A program made the translations under genes and the position numbers. A model generated the notes under the pieces. The model worked only from the letters and a program-made list of their open reading frames with translations, did not search any database and had not been told where the DNA came from. Shown piece after piece: positions 11,105-35,352 of a stretch of DNA of 64,000 nt; positions within the stretch are counted from its first letter, which is position 1; each line of letters opens with the position of its first letter. This DNA comes from Sacculina carcini. Its lineage: Eukaryota; Arthropoda; Thecostraca; Sacculinidae. The stretch is taken from NCBI GenBank assembly GCA_916048095.2, contig OU696595.1, positions 2,358,795-2,422,794 on the forward strand. Reading direction: 5' to 3'.

Positions 11105-11121
11105 TAATTACCTCGTCGCCA
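11105..11121 (-). promoter_or_regulatory. Gypsy-1 candidate tRNA primer binding site
   Basis: Two bases inside the 5' LTR boundary the minus strand reads TGGCGACGAGGTAATT. A TGG start right after the LTR is the expected position and form of a primer binding site. I did not match it to a specific tRNA. Confidence 0.5.
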
Positions 11122-11123
11122 TA

Positions 11124-11351
11124 TGTAGTGTCGTCAAACTCTAAACACAACACTCACAATCGATTATTATTATTCAACGCAATACCAGAGATACACAATT
11201 TGTGTATTCTGGGTAGTGACTGCTGGCCGTGTGTTACTCTTGTCCTGCGATTGGTCGTGTATTCTCTGTTGGGTATTTGTGTATCTATGGTATTGTGTTG
11301 AATAATATAAATCGATTGTGAGTGTTGTGTTTCGAGATTGACGACACTACA
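11124..11351. repeat. Inverted LTR junction at the right end of Gypsy-1
   Basis: The left arm, TGTAGTGTCGTCAAACTC onward (11124-11198), is the inner end of the truncated 5' LTR. The right arm (11200-11351) is the reverse complement of the same LTR terminus and extends about 75 bp further. It ends TTGACGACACTACA. The arms match over about 75 bp with only a few mismatches. The outcome is that both outer ends of the insertion carry the same LTR terminus. Confidence 0.85.
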
Positions 11352-11354
11352 GAG

Positions 11355-11687
11355 TGTTGAGTGTTATATATATATATTGTTATTGATTCATATTTATTAT
11401 TTATTTTATATTTATTGTTATTTATTTTTGTTGGTGTAAACGTGTCTTTGTATGCTTGTGCAATGGCTAACGGACCTTCGATGTAGAAATCGCTTGCATT
11501 GTGTGCAACTATATTTGTGCACCCGATTGCGTATGACTGTATGTCTGTATGCATGTATGTATGTTCGTGTGCATCTTGAAGTCGAATGTGTACGTGTGCA
11601 GTCGTGAATAGTGTTTGTCTTGATACGTTGCTTTCTATTACTGAGTACAGATAATACATTGCCTCCATTATGACTACGCCTCCAACA
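11355..11687 (+). repeat. Copia 5' LTR
   Basis: Begins TGTTGAGTGTTATATAT and ends GCCTCCAACA, giving a perfect TGTTG/CAACA terminal inverted repeat. It is AT-rich with TATATATATA near its start. It is followed without spacing by the primer site. Confidence 0.75.
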
Positions 11688-11701
11688 GGTTATGGGCCCA
11701 G
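11688..11701 (+). promoter_or_regulatory. Copia half-tRNA primer binding site (initiator Met)
   Basis: GGTTATGGGCCCAG directly after the LTR is complementary to the anticodon stem-loop of initiator methionine tRNA. That internal tRNA fragment is the primer used by the insect copia group. It is exact over 14 nt as far as I recall the tRNA. Confidence 0.8.
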
Positions 11702-11792
11702 ATATAAACTGTTTTTAGATGGAGATGAAGCCAAATATCAGCTGTGGGGGTTGACATTCCTCGGCTATTTGTGGTTGTGAAAACTAAAGGAA

Positions 11793-12218
11793 GTGTTGTT
11801 CAGTGATACGCCAGATCAAGCGAAAAATGTCTCAGTATTTGCTGAGATGACCCAGCTACTGGACGACCGCAGATTAATGTTGATTATGCGTGATGCAAGA
11901 GACGATGGCAAAAAGGCACTACAGATACTTCGAGAACATTACTCCTCCAACAGGAAGCCGCGCATAATAACTCTGTACACAGAATTGACGGAGTTGAAAA
12001 AAGCAACAAGTGAGTCTACCACAGACTATGTACTGAGGGTGGATAACACGGCTACAGCGCTGAAAACAGCAGGTGAGGTTATTGGTGACAGTCTATTAAT
12101 TGCAAAGGTGTTGAAGGGATTGTCGTCAGATTTCCAGTCATTTTCGACTGTGGTGACACAGAAAGACAAGGAACAAACATTTGCTGAATTTAAGGCAGCT
12201 TTACGTAGCTTTGAATAG
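11793..12218 (+). pseudogene. Copia gag fragment
   Basis: An ORF of 141 residues with the Copia gag (UBN2-like) pattern: AEMTQLLDDRRLMLIMRDA, then KKALQILREHYSS, then LYTELTELKK and a DYVLRVDNTATALK segment. The N-terminal part upstream (PRYKLFLDGDEAKYQLW, from about 11700) is separated by a stop near 11780. The protein forms the virus-like particle shell. Confidence 0.75.
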
Positions 12219-12359
12219 ACCATAAAACTGAATTGCAACAACGATGACAGTGTCATGAATATTGGCGACAAAAAGTTGAGAGTTAAGGTTGACCATCAAG
12301 ACATACAGAAGACTAAATCAGTAGTCTAAATCAGACTTAATCTGTAAATCAGAAGACTT

Positions 12360-12949
12360 ACTTCAACTGTGTTAAAAGAGGCCATATAGGTAGATATTGT
12401 CGGTACAAGAAAAGATGGTGTACAACCTGCAAAAATTTAAGTCACAATACTGTCCATTTTAGAAGAAATGTTCATTCAAAAACAGCAAAAACTTCACAAG
12501 CTGATGGGGACAGTGGACACGACTTCATGTTCAAGGCAGACACAGTGGATACGGGCAAAGGTGCAGCCATCAACAGCATACTGGTAGACTGCGGAGCAAC
12601 AGCGAATATTGTCTCCGAACCAACATTATATGTTGATTATGACGAGTCTTTTAAACCAGTGAAACATTCAATTGAACTAGCTGACGGAAGCAGACTCAGA
12701 ACGTTGCGAAAAATAGGAACGGCTCGAGTTCGCATCCGCGATGAATATGGACGAGCTCAAAAGGCTTTGCTCAAGAATGCTTTGTATCTGTCATCCTTCA
12801 AGCAGAACCTATTCTCAGTTCAGGCGGCAATATCATATGGGACATCTGTGGAGTTCAGCTCAAGAGCATCTGCAGTAATCACTCTAGACGGAACAAAATT
12901 CCCAATGAAGAAAAGACTTGAGAAAGTTTGTACTACCTCAATTCGGTGA
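12360..12949 (+). pseudogene. Copia zinc knuckle and aspartic protease
   Basis: From about 12365 the frame reads NCVKRGHIGRYC, a CCHC-type knuckle, and then from 12527 the protease: ILVDCGATANIVSE (active site D-C-G), ELADGSRLR and LYLSSFKQNLFSV, typical of Copia. The catalytic triplet is DCG rather than DTG/DSG. It ends at 12949, where LINE sequence takes over. Confidence 0.75.
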
Positions 12950-13061
12950 GTGTATCTTCACACGCTTCTGCGTCTTGTGCCAGCGTTCGACGTGAACGGA
13001 CGTGTTTTAGTGTCTCTTCCCTCGTGTTGGCCTAATGTACCTTGCGCTCAGTGTTTGAGTC

Positions 13062-14000
13062 ATGTCGACTAAACCTACTGCTATTGTGCAGCCGTGTACC
13101 TGTGGTGACAGTGTCAACTCTGGCGCGCGCATCTATTGTGGAGGCTGCCAGCTCACTTTCCACCCCTCATGTGCTGCTCTTTCCTCAGCGGCACACTCGG
13201 CCGTCAAGAAGCACAAGTTGTTTTGGCTTTGTCTGAGCTACGTGAGTGACTATGCGGCGACCAAGCGCGACCAAAGCCGGGTGTCAATGGAAAAGCTTTC
13301 CTCCACCATAGAAGGGCATCTGGCTTAGCTGAAGTCCGATATCTTAAGTGAAATGCAGTCATCCCATAAGTCATATTCGCCTGCTCCACATTCTGAGATA
13401 TCTGCTTCACATTCGACCGTCCCCCGTCACAACTACGCCGTCGTCCTGAACACATCTACCAACGTCACTGTGAAGACCGACACAGTTGAGAAGCTACTGG
13501 ACCTTGTTCCGGTGGCACAGGCACCACCAACTTCGGCAGGCGGGGTAGTCATCACCTGCCACACGGAGGACGCTGAGAATCAAGCCGCCAAAAAACTTGG
13601 GGACGGCTTGGACAACGTAAAACTGAGTGTCAACCAGCGCTCTCCCTCACTTCTACCAAAGATCACCCTGACTAATGTACCTCCAATTTCTCCTGACAAA
13701 TTGGTTTCTTCTCTACGCCTAAAGAACCCAATCGTTTCGTCCAATCCTTTCGTTCACCCCTGCGTCGCAGCTTCGATTAATGTTTATTTACACTACAAAG
13801 TCGGGTCTGTCGCACGCTGTTCTGGCGGTTTCCCCGGAAGTCCCACGCGCCATCAAGTCTGTCGGCGATCGGCTCTTCGTTGGCCCCGTCGTTATGCGGT
13901 GTACGACCGGTTCTGGGCTGTGTATTGTAGTCGGTGTGCGGGCCTGGGTCACTGTGCTGCTCGCTGCCCCGAAGAAAACACCTTGACTTGCGGCTACTGA
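13062..14000 (+). pseudogene. LINE ORF1 with PHD-like finger and zinc knuckle
   Basis: The N-terminus has CTCGDSVNSGARIYCGGCQL then FHPSC, a PHD-type zinc finger (residues about 9-40 of the ORF at 13062). After a stop and a frame change the protein continues with a serine/threonine-rich stretch. It ends with CSRCAGLGHCAARCP (about 13930-13970), a CCHC-like knuckle. ORF1 of several CR1-group LINEs carries PHD fingers; the protein binds element RNA. Confidence 0.7.
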
Positions 14001-14419
14001 GCGGGCCCACATCAATCGTCCGCCTGTCAAAACCGCGATAGGGTTAAATGCGCCAACTGTTCTCGCCACTCGCGTCCATCCAACCACTCCTCTTTCTCGC
14101 CGGTCTGTACCTCTTTCCTCGCTGTTCGTGAATCGCTCCGTGCGCGCACCATTGTCGCCCTCTCTCCTCATCCTCGTCCAGTAAGCTTCCCCTCTGCAAA
14201 TCTTCCACTGAGTTTTGACTAACTGGTCGTTCTCCGTCATCTATCCCTCCCACTGCCTTGTCTGCCACTCTCTCATCTCCATGGCTTGTCTCCACTTCTC
14301 TTACCAACCTTCGCTCTATTTTATTGGCTTACAAACACTCTCCACTCTCTCTTCACCGCCTGTCTCTACTACTCTCACCACCGTTCCCTCAATTTCAATT
14401 GGCCCATCAAACATTCGCT

Positions 14420-14995
14420 GAGCTCGCAACAAATCCTTACTTATTTCTGATGTTTTGGCTCACCACAACCTTACTATTCTGTTTCTCACTGAGACATGGC
14501 TTCTTCAATGCGATGTGCCAGTGTTTTTGACCCAACTCTCGTCATCCTATGACATCTTATTGCATGTCAGTCGCTCCTACTCAAATTCTTTCAAAACTAC
14601 TGGTGGTGGAGTCGGTGTGATTTTTAGTGCTTCTCTAGGCCTTTCCTTACTTTCTTTCACATCCGTATCTTTTGAGTACATTGCTACTTCTCTGTCTCTG
14701 CCTGCGTCGCCTAAGCTCGGCTTACTGCTTGTCTAACGCCATAATAACCCAGGCTCATCTTCTCGATTTATTTCCGACTTTGACATTATTATTTCATATT
14801 TTTCCAATATTTTTCCGACAATTTCATCATTCTCGGGGATTTTAATTTCTGGGTGGACTGTCCTTCATCACAGCCATATGCTTCCCATTTTCTTTCTTTG
14901 CTGAATTCCTGGGGTCTTTGTGTCATGCATTCTGGTATTACTCATACTTCAAGCCACACTCTCGATCTTCTAATTTGTAAAAATTCATCCACAAA
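14420..14995 (+). pseudogene. LINE apurinic-type endonuclease, broken
   Basis: In alternating frames: AHHNLTILFLTETWL (about 14455-14505, the ETW catalytic block), GGGVGVIFSASLGLSLL (about 14600), an ILGDFNFW-like block (about 14830-14850), and then THTSSHTLDLLIC (about 14943-14980). At least two frameshifts are present. Confidence 0.7.
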
Positions 14996-15610
14996 GCCAG
15001 CCAAGCCGAAAGTTCAGAGGGTTTCAACGAATCATCGAAGCGAGTGTCCTTCATGAGCTCTCTTATCTGAGGACCATCGAATACCCCCGCCTTCAGTTTC
15101 TCCCTGCTCACACTTGGGAAGTTTTGCCGCAGCAAATCGAATCCTTCGCCTTCTTTGTCCAACGCTTTCACAAAGTTCTTTATGAGACCGAGTTTGATGT
15201 GCAGTGGTGGCAGCAGAATCTTTTGCGGGTCGACCAGAGAATGTTCCAGAACATTGTGCGAGCCGGGCTCTAGTCCTGACCTTGACGGCCACTTTCGTTG
15301 GACATAATGCTTGTCGTCTGCCTGACTGTCCCACAAGCACATGAAGCATGGATACTTCGTGTACCCACCTTGTAGACCTAGGACGAGGCCAACTACTTTG
15401 AGATCTCCACACATCAGCCAACCATGGTCCTTGTAGTTGAGAGCGGACAGCAGTCGCCCCATGCTATTATGAGTTTCTCTCATTTCAGCTGAGTGTGCGA
15501 CAGGGATCGAACCGAACTTGTTGCCGTTATTGAGAACAGCTTTGAGACTTCTACTGGACGAATCGATGAAAAGCCTCCATTCGGTAGCGTTGCCAACCCA
15601 ACGCACCCTT
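14995..15610 (-). CDS. Unclassified repetitive protein fragment (CFMCLWDSQ family)
   Basis: A minus-strand ORF of about 205 residues. It includes EWRLFIDSSSRSLKAVLNN, IPVAHSAEMRET, CGDLKVVGLVLGLQGGYTK, PCFMCLWDSQADD, LVDPQKILLPPLHIKLGL and GVFDGPQIRELMKDTRFD. I recognise the pattern as a family scattered in many invertebrate genomes, usually annotated as uncharacterised and suspected to be transposon-derived. I cannot name a function. The C-terminus after SAWLAL is foreign LINE sequence and the N-terminus is cut near 15610, so this is an internal fragment. The CxxC-type spacing in PCFMC suggests a metal site, but that is inference. Confidence 0.6.
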
Positions 15611-15621
15611 CAAACCCATAG

Positions 15622-15653
15622 CCACTTCGAGTGATAATTATCACTCGAAGTGG
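15622..15653. repeat. Perfect 32-bp palindrome
   Basis: CCACTTCGAGTGATAA followed directly by its exact reverse complement, with no spacer. It lies just beyond the N-terminal edge of the unclassified ORF and could be a transposon terminus or a snap-back repair junction. Confidence 0.9.
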
Positions 15654-15939
15654 GCCGCTCCTTTCGGTGTGGGTCGTTTGAATGCGCGCGCACTGACTGC
15701 CTCAAAGTTTGTGTGCGCAAACGTTTTACCTACTCACACACAAACTTTGACACATCTAACAGTTGCTATCTTTCAACTGATTTAGAAAAATCATTGGAAA
15801 ACATATTAGTGTAAAATAAAAAATTTCCCACCATTTTTACATGAAAATCACCGAAAAACTTCATCCATGTATTTTCACGTGTATTGCTGAAAATAAGACA
15901 TGCCTTTACATTATCAATCAACGCAAAATCGCCAAATTT

Positions 15940-29756
<13,817 letters not shown>

Positions 29757-30289
29757 CTGGTGAGCAAAACGGCAATTAATAGCCACGCCCAAAATTGACG
29801 TAAATCCCGCTCATTAAGCCTACATGCCACTTTCCATTCCTGATATATTAGGCTTTTAGCAGTACGGTCCTATGAGAACAATCAAAATTTTACCATTTCT
29901 GCGGTAGTATTTCCCAAAGGCTCCGTTTATCGCACAGTTAGACTACGCATAGACTAAGTTTAAAAAAACACCATTTTCTATCACTTACGTGTTTTATTTA
30001 CGTTATTCATCAAGTGTTAGTTGCTGGAAAGTGCAGGAAAGTGTTAGTTGCAAGGTGGAAAGCTTAAGATCGAGCAGAAGTACAACTATGTGTGTTTTTA
30101 TCAATTCAAATTCGTTTATTTTTGTTTCTGATGATCTCCTGATATTCACCTTGATGTAACAACTGAATTGATTGAATGTATCATCGTTGTTGTGGAAAAT
30201 GAAGAGGTGGTTCACTAAGAAGTGGGGAATCAGTGAGAAAAAACGTTAAGAACCACTGGTCTAACGTACACCCACAAATGCCAGATCGC
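29757..30289. other. Upstream flank of GET4; no feature recognised
   Basis: About 530 bp of AT-rich sequence between the GET4 start codon and the inverted RLE LINE copy. It should contain the GET4 promoter and 5' UTR, but I see no TATA box, initiator or CpG cluster that I could defend. Confidence 0.4.
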
Positions 30290-31253
30290 GATGCGTTCGA
30301 AACAAGTGAGCCGCCGCTGACATTGCTGGTGCACTACATTCTCACTTCCTGCGACAGCGTGGTCTGACGCAGCGAAGTGACCAGGGAGCTGGAGGAAAAA
30401 CATCCAGGAGCGCTCGATGACGAACTGCCCCCGTCACGTTGCGACTGCCCCGATTTCCACGTAGAGAAGCAAGATGTCCAGAAAGCCATCAACAGCCTGC
30501 CTAAAGGCTCATCTGGGGGACTCGACGGCCTGAGGCCCCTGCACCTTCACCAACTTGTCTCGCCACAAACGGCAAAGGCTGTTCAATAACTGTTAGCTGC
30601 CCTCACAGCGTTATCCAACTGCGCCATTACCGGCCGGATCTCCGACGGCGCCAGGCCGGCTTTCTACAGCGCGCGTCTCATTGCTTTGTACAAGAAGTCG
30701 GGGGGTTTACGTCCTATTGTCGTTGGCAATGTTTTCAGACCCCTCGCCAACAAGATTCTGGCCGGTAAGATGGCAGCAGCTGTGGCACACGAGCTGCAGC
30801 CTGTCCAACTGGGCGTGGCCACCTCGTTCGGATCCGGGGCAGCCGTGCACGCCACGGGCCTTCATCGCTAACCACGAAGACCGCGACGGACACATCCCAC
30901 TGAAACTGGATATGTCCAACACATTCAAATGCGTAAGTCGCATCCATTTACTGGCTGAAATCGAGCGCCGTTTCCCCGCCGCTCTGCCTTTGCCTTTGAC
31001 CGCTCTGCCTGCCTTTGCAGGCCTACGGTCAGCCGACTCCCCTGTACCACGGGCCCAACTGTGTCTGGTCGTGCAGGGGCATTCAGCAGGGGGACCCACT
31101 CGTACCACTATTATTCGCCCTGATCGTGGACTCAATCACACAATCAATGAAGTCACCACTGAGCCTGAAGAACCTCGAAGATGCGCCTCTTGCCGGACCA
31201 AGACACACCGTCCTGGCAGAAGTCGGCCGCTTCCACAATACCGACCTAGACAA
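30290..31253 (+). mobile_element. Second RLE LINE copy, inverted relative to the first
   Basis: Plus-strand reverse transcriptase section nearly identical to the minus copy at about 27800-28640: SSGGLDGLRPLHLHQLVSPQ, GGLRPIVVGNVFRPLANKIL and GIQQGDPLVPLLFALIVDS. It shares the same stop after the ATGLHR-type segment and the same duplicated GCTCTGCCTTTGCC-type tract near 30980-31020. It ends at HNTDLD (about 31253), where mariner-like sequence begins. Confidence 0.8.
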
Positions 31254-31794
31254 CATCGCTCGTGTTTCACAAGCTTTTACTCGTTCTCCTAGCAAGTCCA
31301 TCCGCACTGCTACCAGAAAGTTGCAACTACCACGTGCAACAGTGCACAAGCTCCTCCACAAGATCTTACGGCTGTACGCTTACAAAGTGCAACTGTTACA
31401 GGCTCTGCAACTAAATGACAAGCCAAGACGAAGAGTGTTTGCTGAAGAAACGGTCACCACGTTCGACAGATATCACCCCTTTGGACTTTTTATGGGGTTA
31501 CGTAAAAGATATCGTGTATCAAACAAGGGTACGGGATACTGCTGACTTGAAGCAAAGGATTCATAATGATATTGCTACCATTGACGGAGCTATGCTACAG
31601 CGAACATGGCAAGAAATAGAGTACCGACTTGATGACCTTCGAGCAACTAATGGTGCCCATATAGAGATCTATCAAATACAGCTAAATAACTTTAACAAGC
31701 ACTTATGAAAACAAAACAAATCTGGTGAATATATCTCATAAAGTGCTTGTGTAACAAATCTTTCAAATTGTAAAGAGACTTTGTGGACACCCTG
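31254..31794 (+). mobile_element. DUF4817/mariner-like transposon fragment
   Basis: The plus frame reads FTRSPSKSIRTATRKLQLP, VHKLLHKILRLYAYKVQLLQ (the helix-turn-helix end). After a frame change it reads RSTDITPLDFLWGYVKDIVY (the last DDE block region) and a LKQRIHNDIATI segment. The 3' terminus is GGACACCCTGTA with TA at 31795. The middle catalytic part is deleted and the 5' inverted repeat is missing. Confidence 0.65.
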
Positions 31795-31971
31795 TATATC
31801 AACCTATATACTGCCAATAAATTTCAATCATCATGAATTTTTGCGGCTTATTCACACACAAAAAATAAGCCATAAACTAAAAACCAATGAGCCATACACT
31901 ACACTAAAGTAATAAACCATAAACTACACTACAAAACAGACAAACTACACTATAATAATTGAAACGCAATA

Positions 31972-34562
31972 CAGTCGAAACCGCTTAATGTCATAACCTC
32001 GGGACATGCAGAAAGTATGACATTAACCGAACTCAAGCTTTTTGAAAAATTTTCGGCTCCAAACTTGTGTTTGTAATTGGGTTTGTTTATGCAAGCATTC
32101 ATTCATTCATTGACGATTATTTATATAGCGCACATTGAAACACGGGCAAAACGACAAATATTGGTGCAAAAAATATAAACAAATACAAGGTAAGACACGC
32201 CGCTTAGGGAAAACAAACATGAGCACAATACACATACCCTCAAGCACACACACACACTCACACACACACAAACATATTCATGCACACACAACGCACAATT
32301 GAAACATGGCAGTAAAAAGAGAACAGAAAGAGCAAAAAAACTTCTAGTAAATACATCAAGCGAGACAGGTACGGTATGATGGCTCAGAGCGAAGCGTAAG
32401 AAGGAAGAGAGTGAGAGTCATGATCAAAAGATTTATCAAAGAGATGATTGTGCAGAGAAGAGGAAAACGATGAGAAGGAAGGATGTGGAGGAGATGACAT
32501 GGGAGGGAAGAGAGTTGTACAAACGTGGAGCATAGCAAGGGAAGGATTTACTAGACCAGGTAGATTCATTGAGGGCACTTGGACACGATAAAGGAAGTGG
32601 AGGACGGGACAGTTATTAGAGCGTAAGAAGCTGCGAGAGGTACGTAGATTGACTGGGGTCATGCAAAAGTTTATAAACAAGACAGCAAATTTTAAAGTGG
32701 ATGCGAGGGATGATCGGGAGCCATCGAAACATCATACATATAAAAATAATGCACAGTACGATTGCTTCATGAAGAAATCGTGAATAAAAGTTTGTTTGCG
32801 TTTACTCGGCAAGTTTTCCTCTTTTTTGCCTCAATGCTGCTGAATGGCCAGTGCCCAAAATCCGCAAAATTGTTCTCCAAGTAGGACACCCGTCGCCGCA
32901 TGCGAATGACACCCATCGCTGCATGCGCCTCCTTCGCGGTGGTGGACGGCACCTCAGTCCCACTGGCACCATCAGCCGCCTCATCATCATCGTCGCCGTC
33001 ATCGTCTCCTTTGCCCCTCACTGCGCTAATGATCTCATCATCACTCAGCTTGCCTTTGCACTCCACTTCTGAATCCAATGCTACCAAATCTTCAAACTCC
33101 GCCGTTTTTGCGAAGTTCAGCAAATCGTCATCATCGTATTCACCGCAACTGTTGCTGATCTCTGTGGACGTAAGCCCTGCCTTGATGAAGCAGTTATCCA
33201 CTGTGCTGGGCTTCAATAAGAAGGGCGCGTGCTTCAGCATGTACATTGCCCTCACAATGTGGATGGACTTGGCATATTCTTCCACAGACTGTCTTGATTC
33301 GATCGTCACCAGCATTTTCCGGGCAAACTGCGTGCGGTAGTGCGCCTTCAGCGTGCGAATCACGCCCTGGTCCAGTGGCTGGATAAGTAAGGTAGTGTTC
33401 GGCAGCAAGAAGACCACTTCCACGACGCTAAGCTACTCTTTCGAGTCCAGCCGGTGACAGGTGGCATTGTCGCCTAAAACACGACCATGCGCCTCTGATT
33501 GCGTATTTTCCGGTCAAATTCCTTCAAAATCAATGTCCATATTTTCGACGTCATCCAAGCGTTGGTACTGGAAAAGTACGATAGGGGAGTTCTCTCCAGT
33601 CTTTTGGAGCATCGGGGACTTTGGTGATTGTCAACGACATAAGCCTGCTTTTCGCTTCCATTGCTGTTTGTTACCATAAGCACCGTCAACTGGTAATTGG
33701 ACATCTTTCCCTGTGTCGGCATGCTGCCGCTTACTGCAAGAGCGCCTGAAGGCGTCGCTCCATAGAACAGTGCCGTCTCTTCTGCATTGAATATATCCCT
33801 GGGCGTAAAGCCGTCCAGCTCCTTGGGCAGCATGTTTGCCATCCATTATTTTGCCCCCACCAAATCAGCCGCCGCTTTCTCCCCTTGCGCCTTCAAGAAT
33901 CTGATGTTTTCCCGCTGCTTCAGCCGGTCGAGCCAGCCAATTGACAGTTCAAATTCCAGATTCATATCAACCGTCAACCTCTTGGCCTTTTCCATCATTA
34001 AAGGCCCATTCACGGGCGCATTTTCGGAGCGCATATGATGGAACCACATGATCACCGCCTCATTCACCTCTGCAAGATTGCTCGCTCTTGCGCTTCCGAC
34101 TCAGATTGCTGCTGGTCACCGCAATGTCTCGAAACCTTTCTCTTTCTACCTGATTTATGAGATTGTTACCTGATCGCAGCCAAGGTCCTTTGCAATAGTC
34201 GTTTGTTTCTTGCCAGCCTTGAGCTGGTCCAAAACTTGCAACCTATCCTGCAGCGTGAACTCAGTACGCTTTCCCATCACTGTTGCCACAATCACTACGC
34301 GCAAAGAATGAATATTGTTTCAGTTGAATCGGCAAACACACAGAAACCATGGACTAGCTGAACACAAGGGTATGACAATAACCGATGTCATTTGTATAGA
34401 CAAATGCCATACGGGACTACAAAAAGTATGACCTTAACCGGTATGACATTCAGCGGTCTCTGTCCCTGTGTAAAAAATAGGGCTGAAGTTTGGCATCTGA
34501 CGATGGTATGACATTAACCGAACTATGACATTAACCGGTATGACATTGAGCGATTTCGACTG
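31972..34562 (-). mobile_element. Tigger-1: pogo-superfamily transposon with both termini
   Basis: Terminal inverted repeats CAGTCGAAACCGCTTAATGT (left) and, on the other strand, CAGTCGAAATCGCTCAATGT (right), flanked by TA on each side; 2591 bp. The transposase is on the minus strand at 34277-32767. A foreign-looking AT-rich segment at about 32095-32735, ending in ATTCATTCATTCATTG, appears to be a later insertion, perhaps a LINE 3' end. Subterminal TATGACATTAACCG motifs repeat near both ends. Confidence 0.85.
32767..34277 (-). pseudogene. Tigger-1 transposase, frameshifted
   Basis: ATG at 34277 begins MGKRTEFTLQDRLQVLDQL, a pipsqueak-type helix-turn-helix. A stop follows after about 40 codons. 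The CENP-B-like part (34067-33846) and the DDE core follow in other frames. The first catalytic block reads FNAEETALFY, where the usual aspartate (DET) is glutamate; Tigger-2 still has FNADET. Later, PNTTLLIQPLDQGVIRTLK (33400-33345) marks the second half of the DDE domain. The protein would cut and paste the element at TA sites, but this copy is dead. Confidence 0.8.
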
Positions 34563-34923
34563 TAAAACTCTTACCAGAATGAGCATTTGATGTGTACAAA
34601 TTAAAATATACTGAAGCATACCAAAATAATAACCAATGTTATAAGCAATTGAAATAAGAACGATGAAAATGATTTTACCACACACGAAAATGAATAGCAT
34701 AAAAAACAAAATCCTAAACGAAGTTAGGCATTACTTTCACAATATGCGCCAATTTACGTCTTATTACATTTGCAATAGTCTTATAACAAATGAAAACGTA
34801 TCTGCTATGGAATTGTTCTAAATATAATAAGCATGTAGCCGGTGATTGCGATATTGTAAGCGTAAATAAAAATTTAGAATTGCATGTTATAAAATAGTTG
34901 AGTATCAAATTGAAAGATAAAAT

Positions 34924-35352
34924 TGTAGAAAACAAAAAGACTAAAATATATTAGAGACAGACGCGCGCGGGCATCACTGCCCCACGCGCGCCTACAAGAC
35001 GTCACGCCACAACCGCAGCTCAAACAGGACTCTACGCTCACACCGTGTCACACGGGAGCACACACGGACACACATACGCGCACACAGTCCTCACCCGCCG
35101 CAACAGCCAATCAGCGGCGAGCCGGTCAATCGCTCGCCGCCGCGGGGCAAGCATACTCTACAAACACATACACACACACACACCGAAACAACTGCAAACA
35201 CTCACCGACACAGCTATACACACTCGCTCACACACTCTCGCACGCAATATACAATTCAACCATACACGATCACATATAGACACACTAACACGTTCACGCA
35301 CACACAATCTTTCACACACACACTCTCTCTCACTGCACACGATCACACCACA
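34924..35352. repeat. Left LTR of the TRIM-like element
   Basis: 429 bp, TG...CA bounded, same length as the right copy. It contains a CCAAT motif (AGCCAATCAG), a GC-rich segment and many CACACA stretches. An imperfect hairpin lies around GGGCATCACTGCCCC. Confidence 0.85.

Larger units (their letters stand above)
6574..11351 (-). mobile_element. Gypsy-1: LTR retrotransposon with inverted LTR ends
   Basis: This is a Ty3/Gypsy element read on the minus strand, in the order gag, protease, reverse transcriptase, RNase H, integrase. The 3' LTR is at 6574-6826. The 5' side keeps only about 75 bp of LTR (11124-11198), followed immediately by about 150 bp of the same LTR terminus in inverted orientation, ending at 11351. 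A 5-bp duplication GAGTG flanks the whole unit (6569-6573 and 11352-11356). Coding frames carry shifts and stops, especially in the integrase, so it is non-autonomous now. It sits at the very edge of the Copia LTR. Confidence 0.85.
11355..12949 (+). mobile_element. Copia-type LTR retrotransposon, 5' part
   Basis: The order is a 333-bp LTR, a half-tRNA primer site, gag, a zinc knuckle and protease. Everything after protease (integrase, reverse transcriptase, 3' LTR) is missing. The Copia sequence stops where a LINE 5' end begins at about 12950. Frames in the gag start and knuckle regions are disrupted. Confidence 0.8.
12950..15000 (+). mobile_element. CR1/Jockey-type LINE, 5' half (ORF1 plus endonuclease)
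   Basis: The 5' region starts after the Copia protease. ORF1 is at about 13062-14000 and the endonuclease at about 14420-14990. The element is cut off at about 14995-15000 by unrelated minus-strand sequence, so the reverse transcriptase is missing. Several stops and frame changes occur, for example after 13327. Confidence 0.75.
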
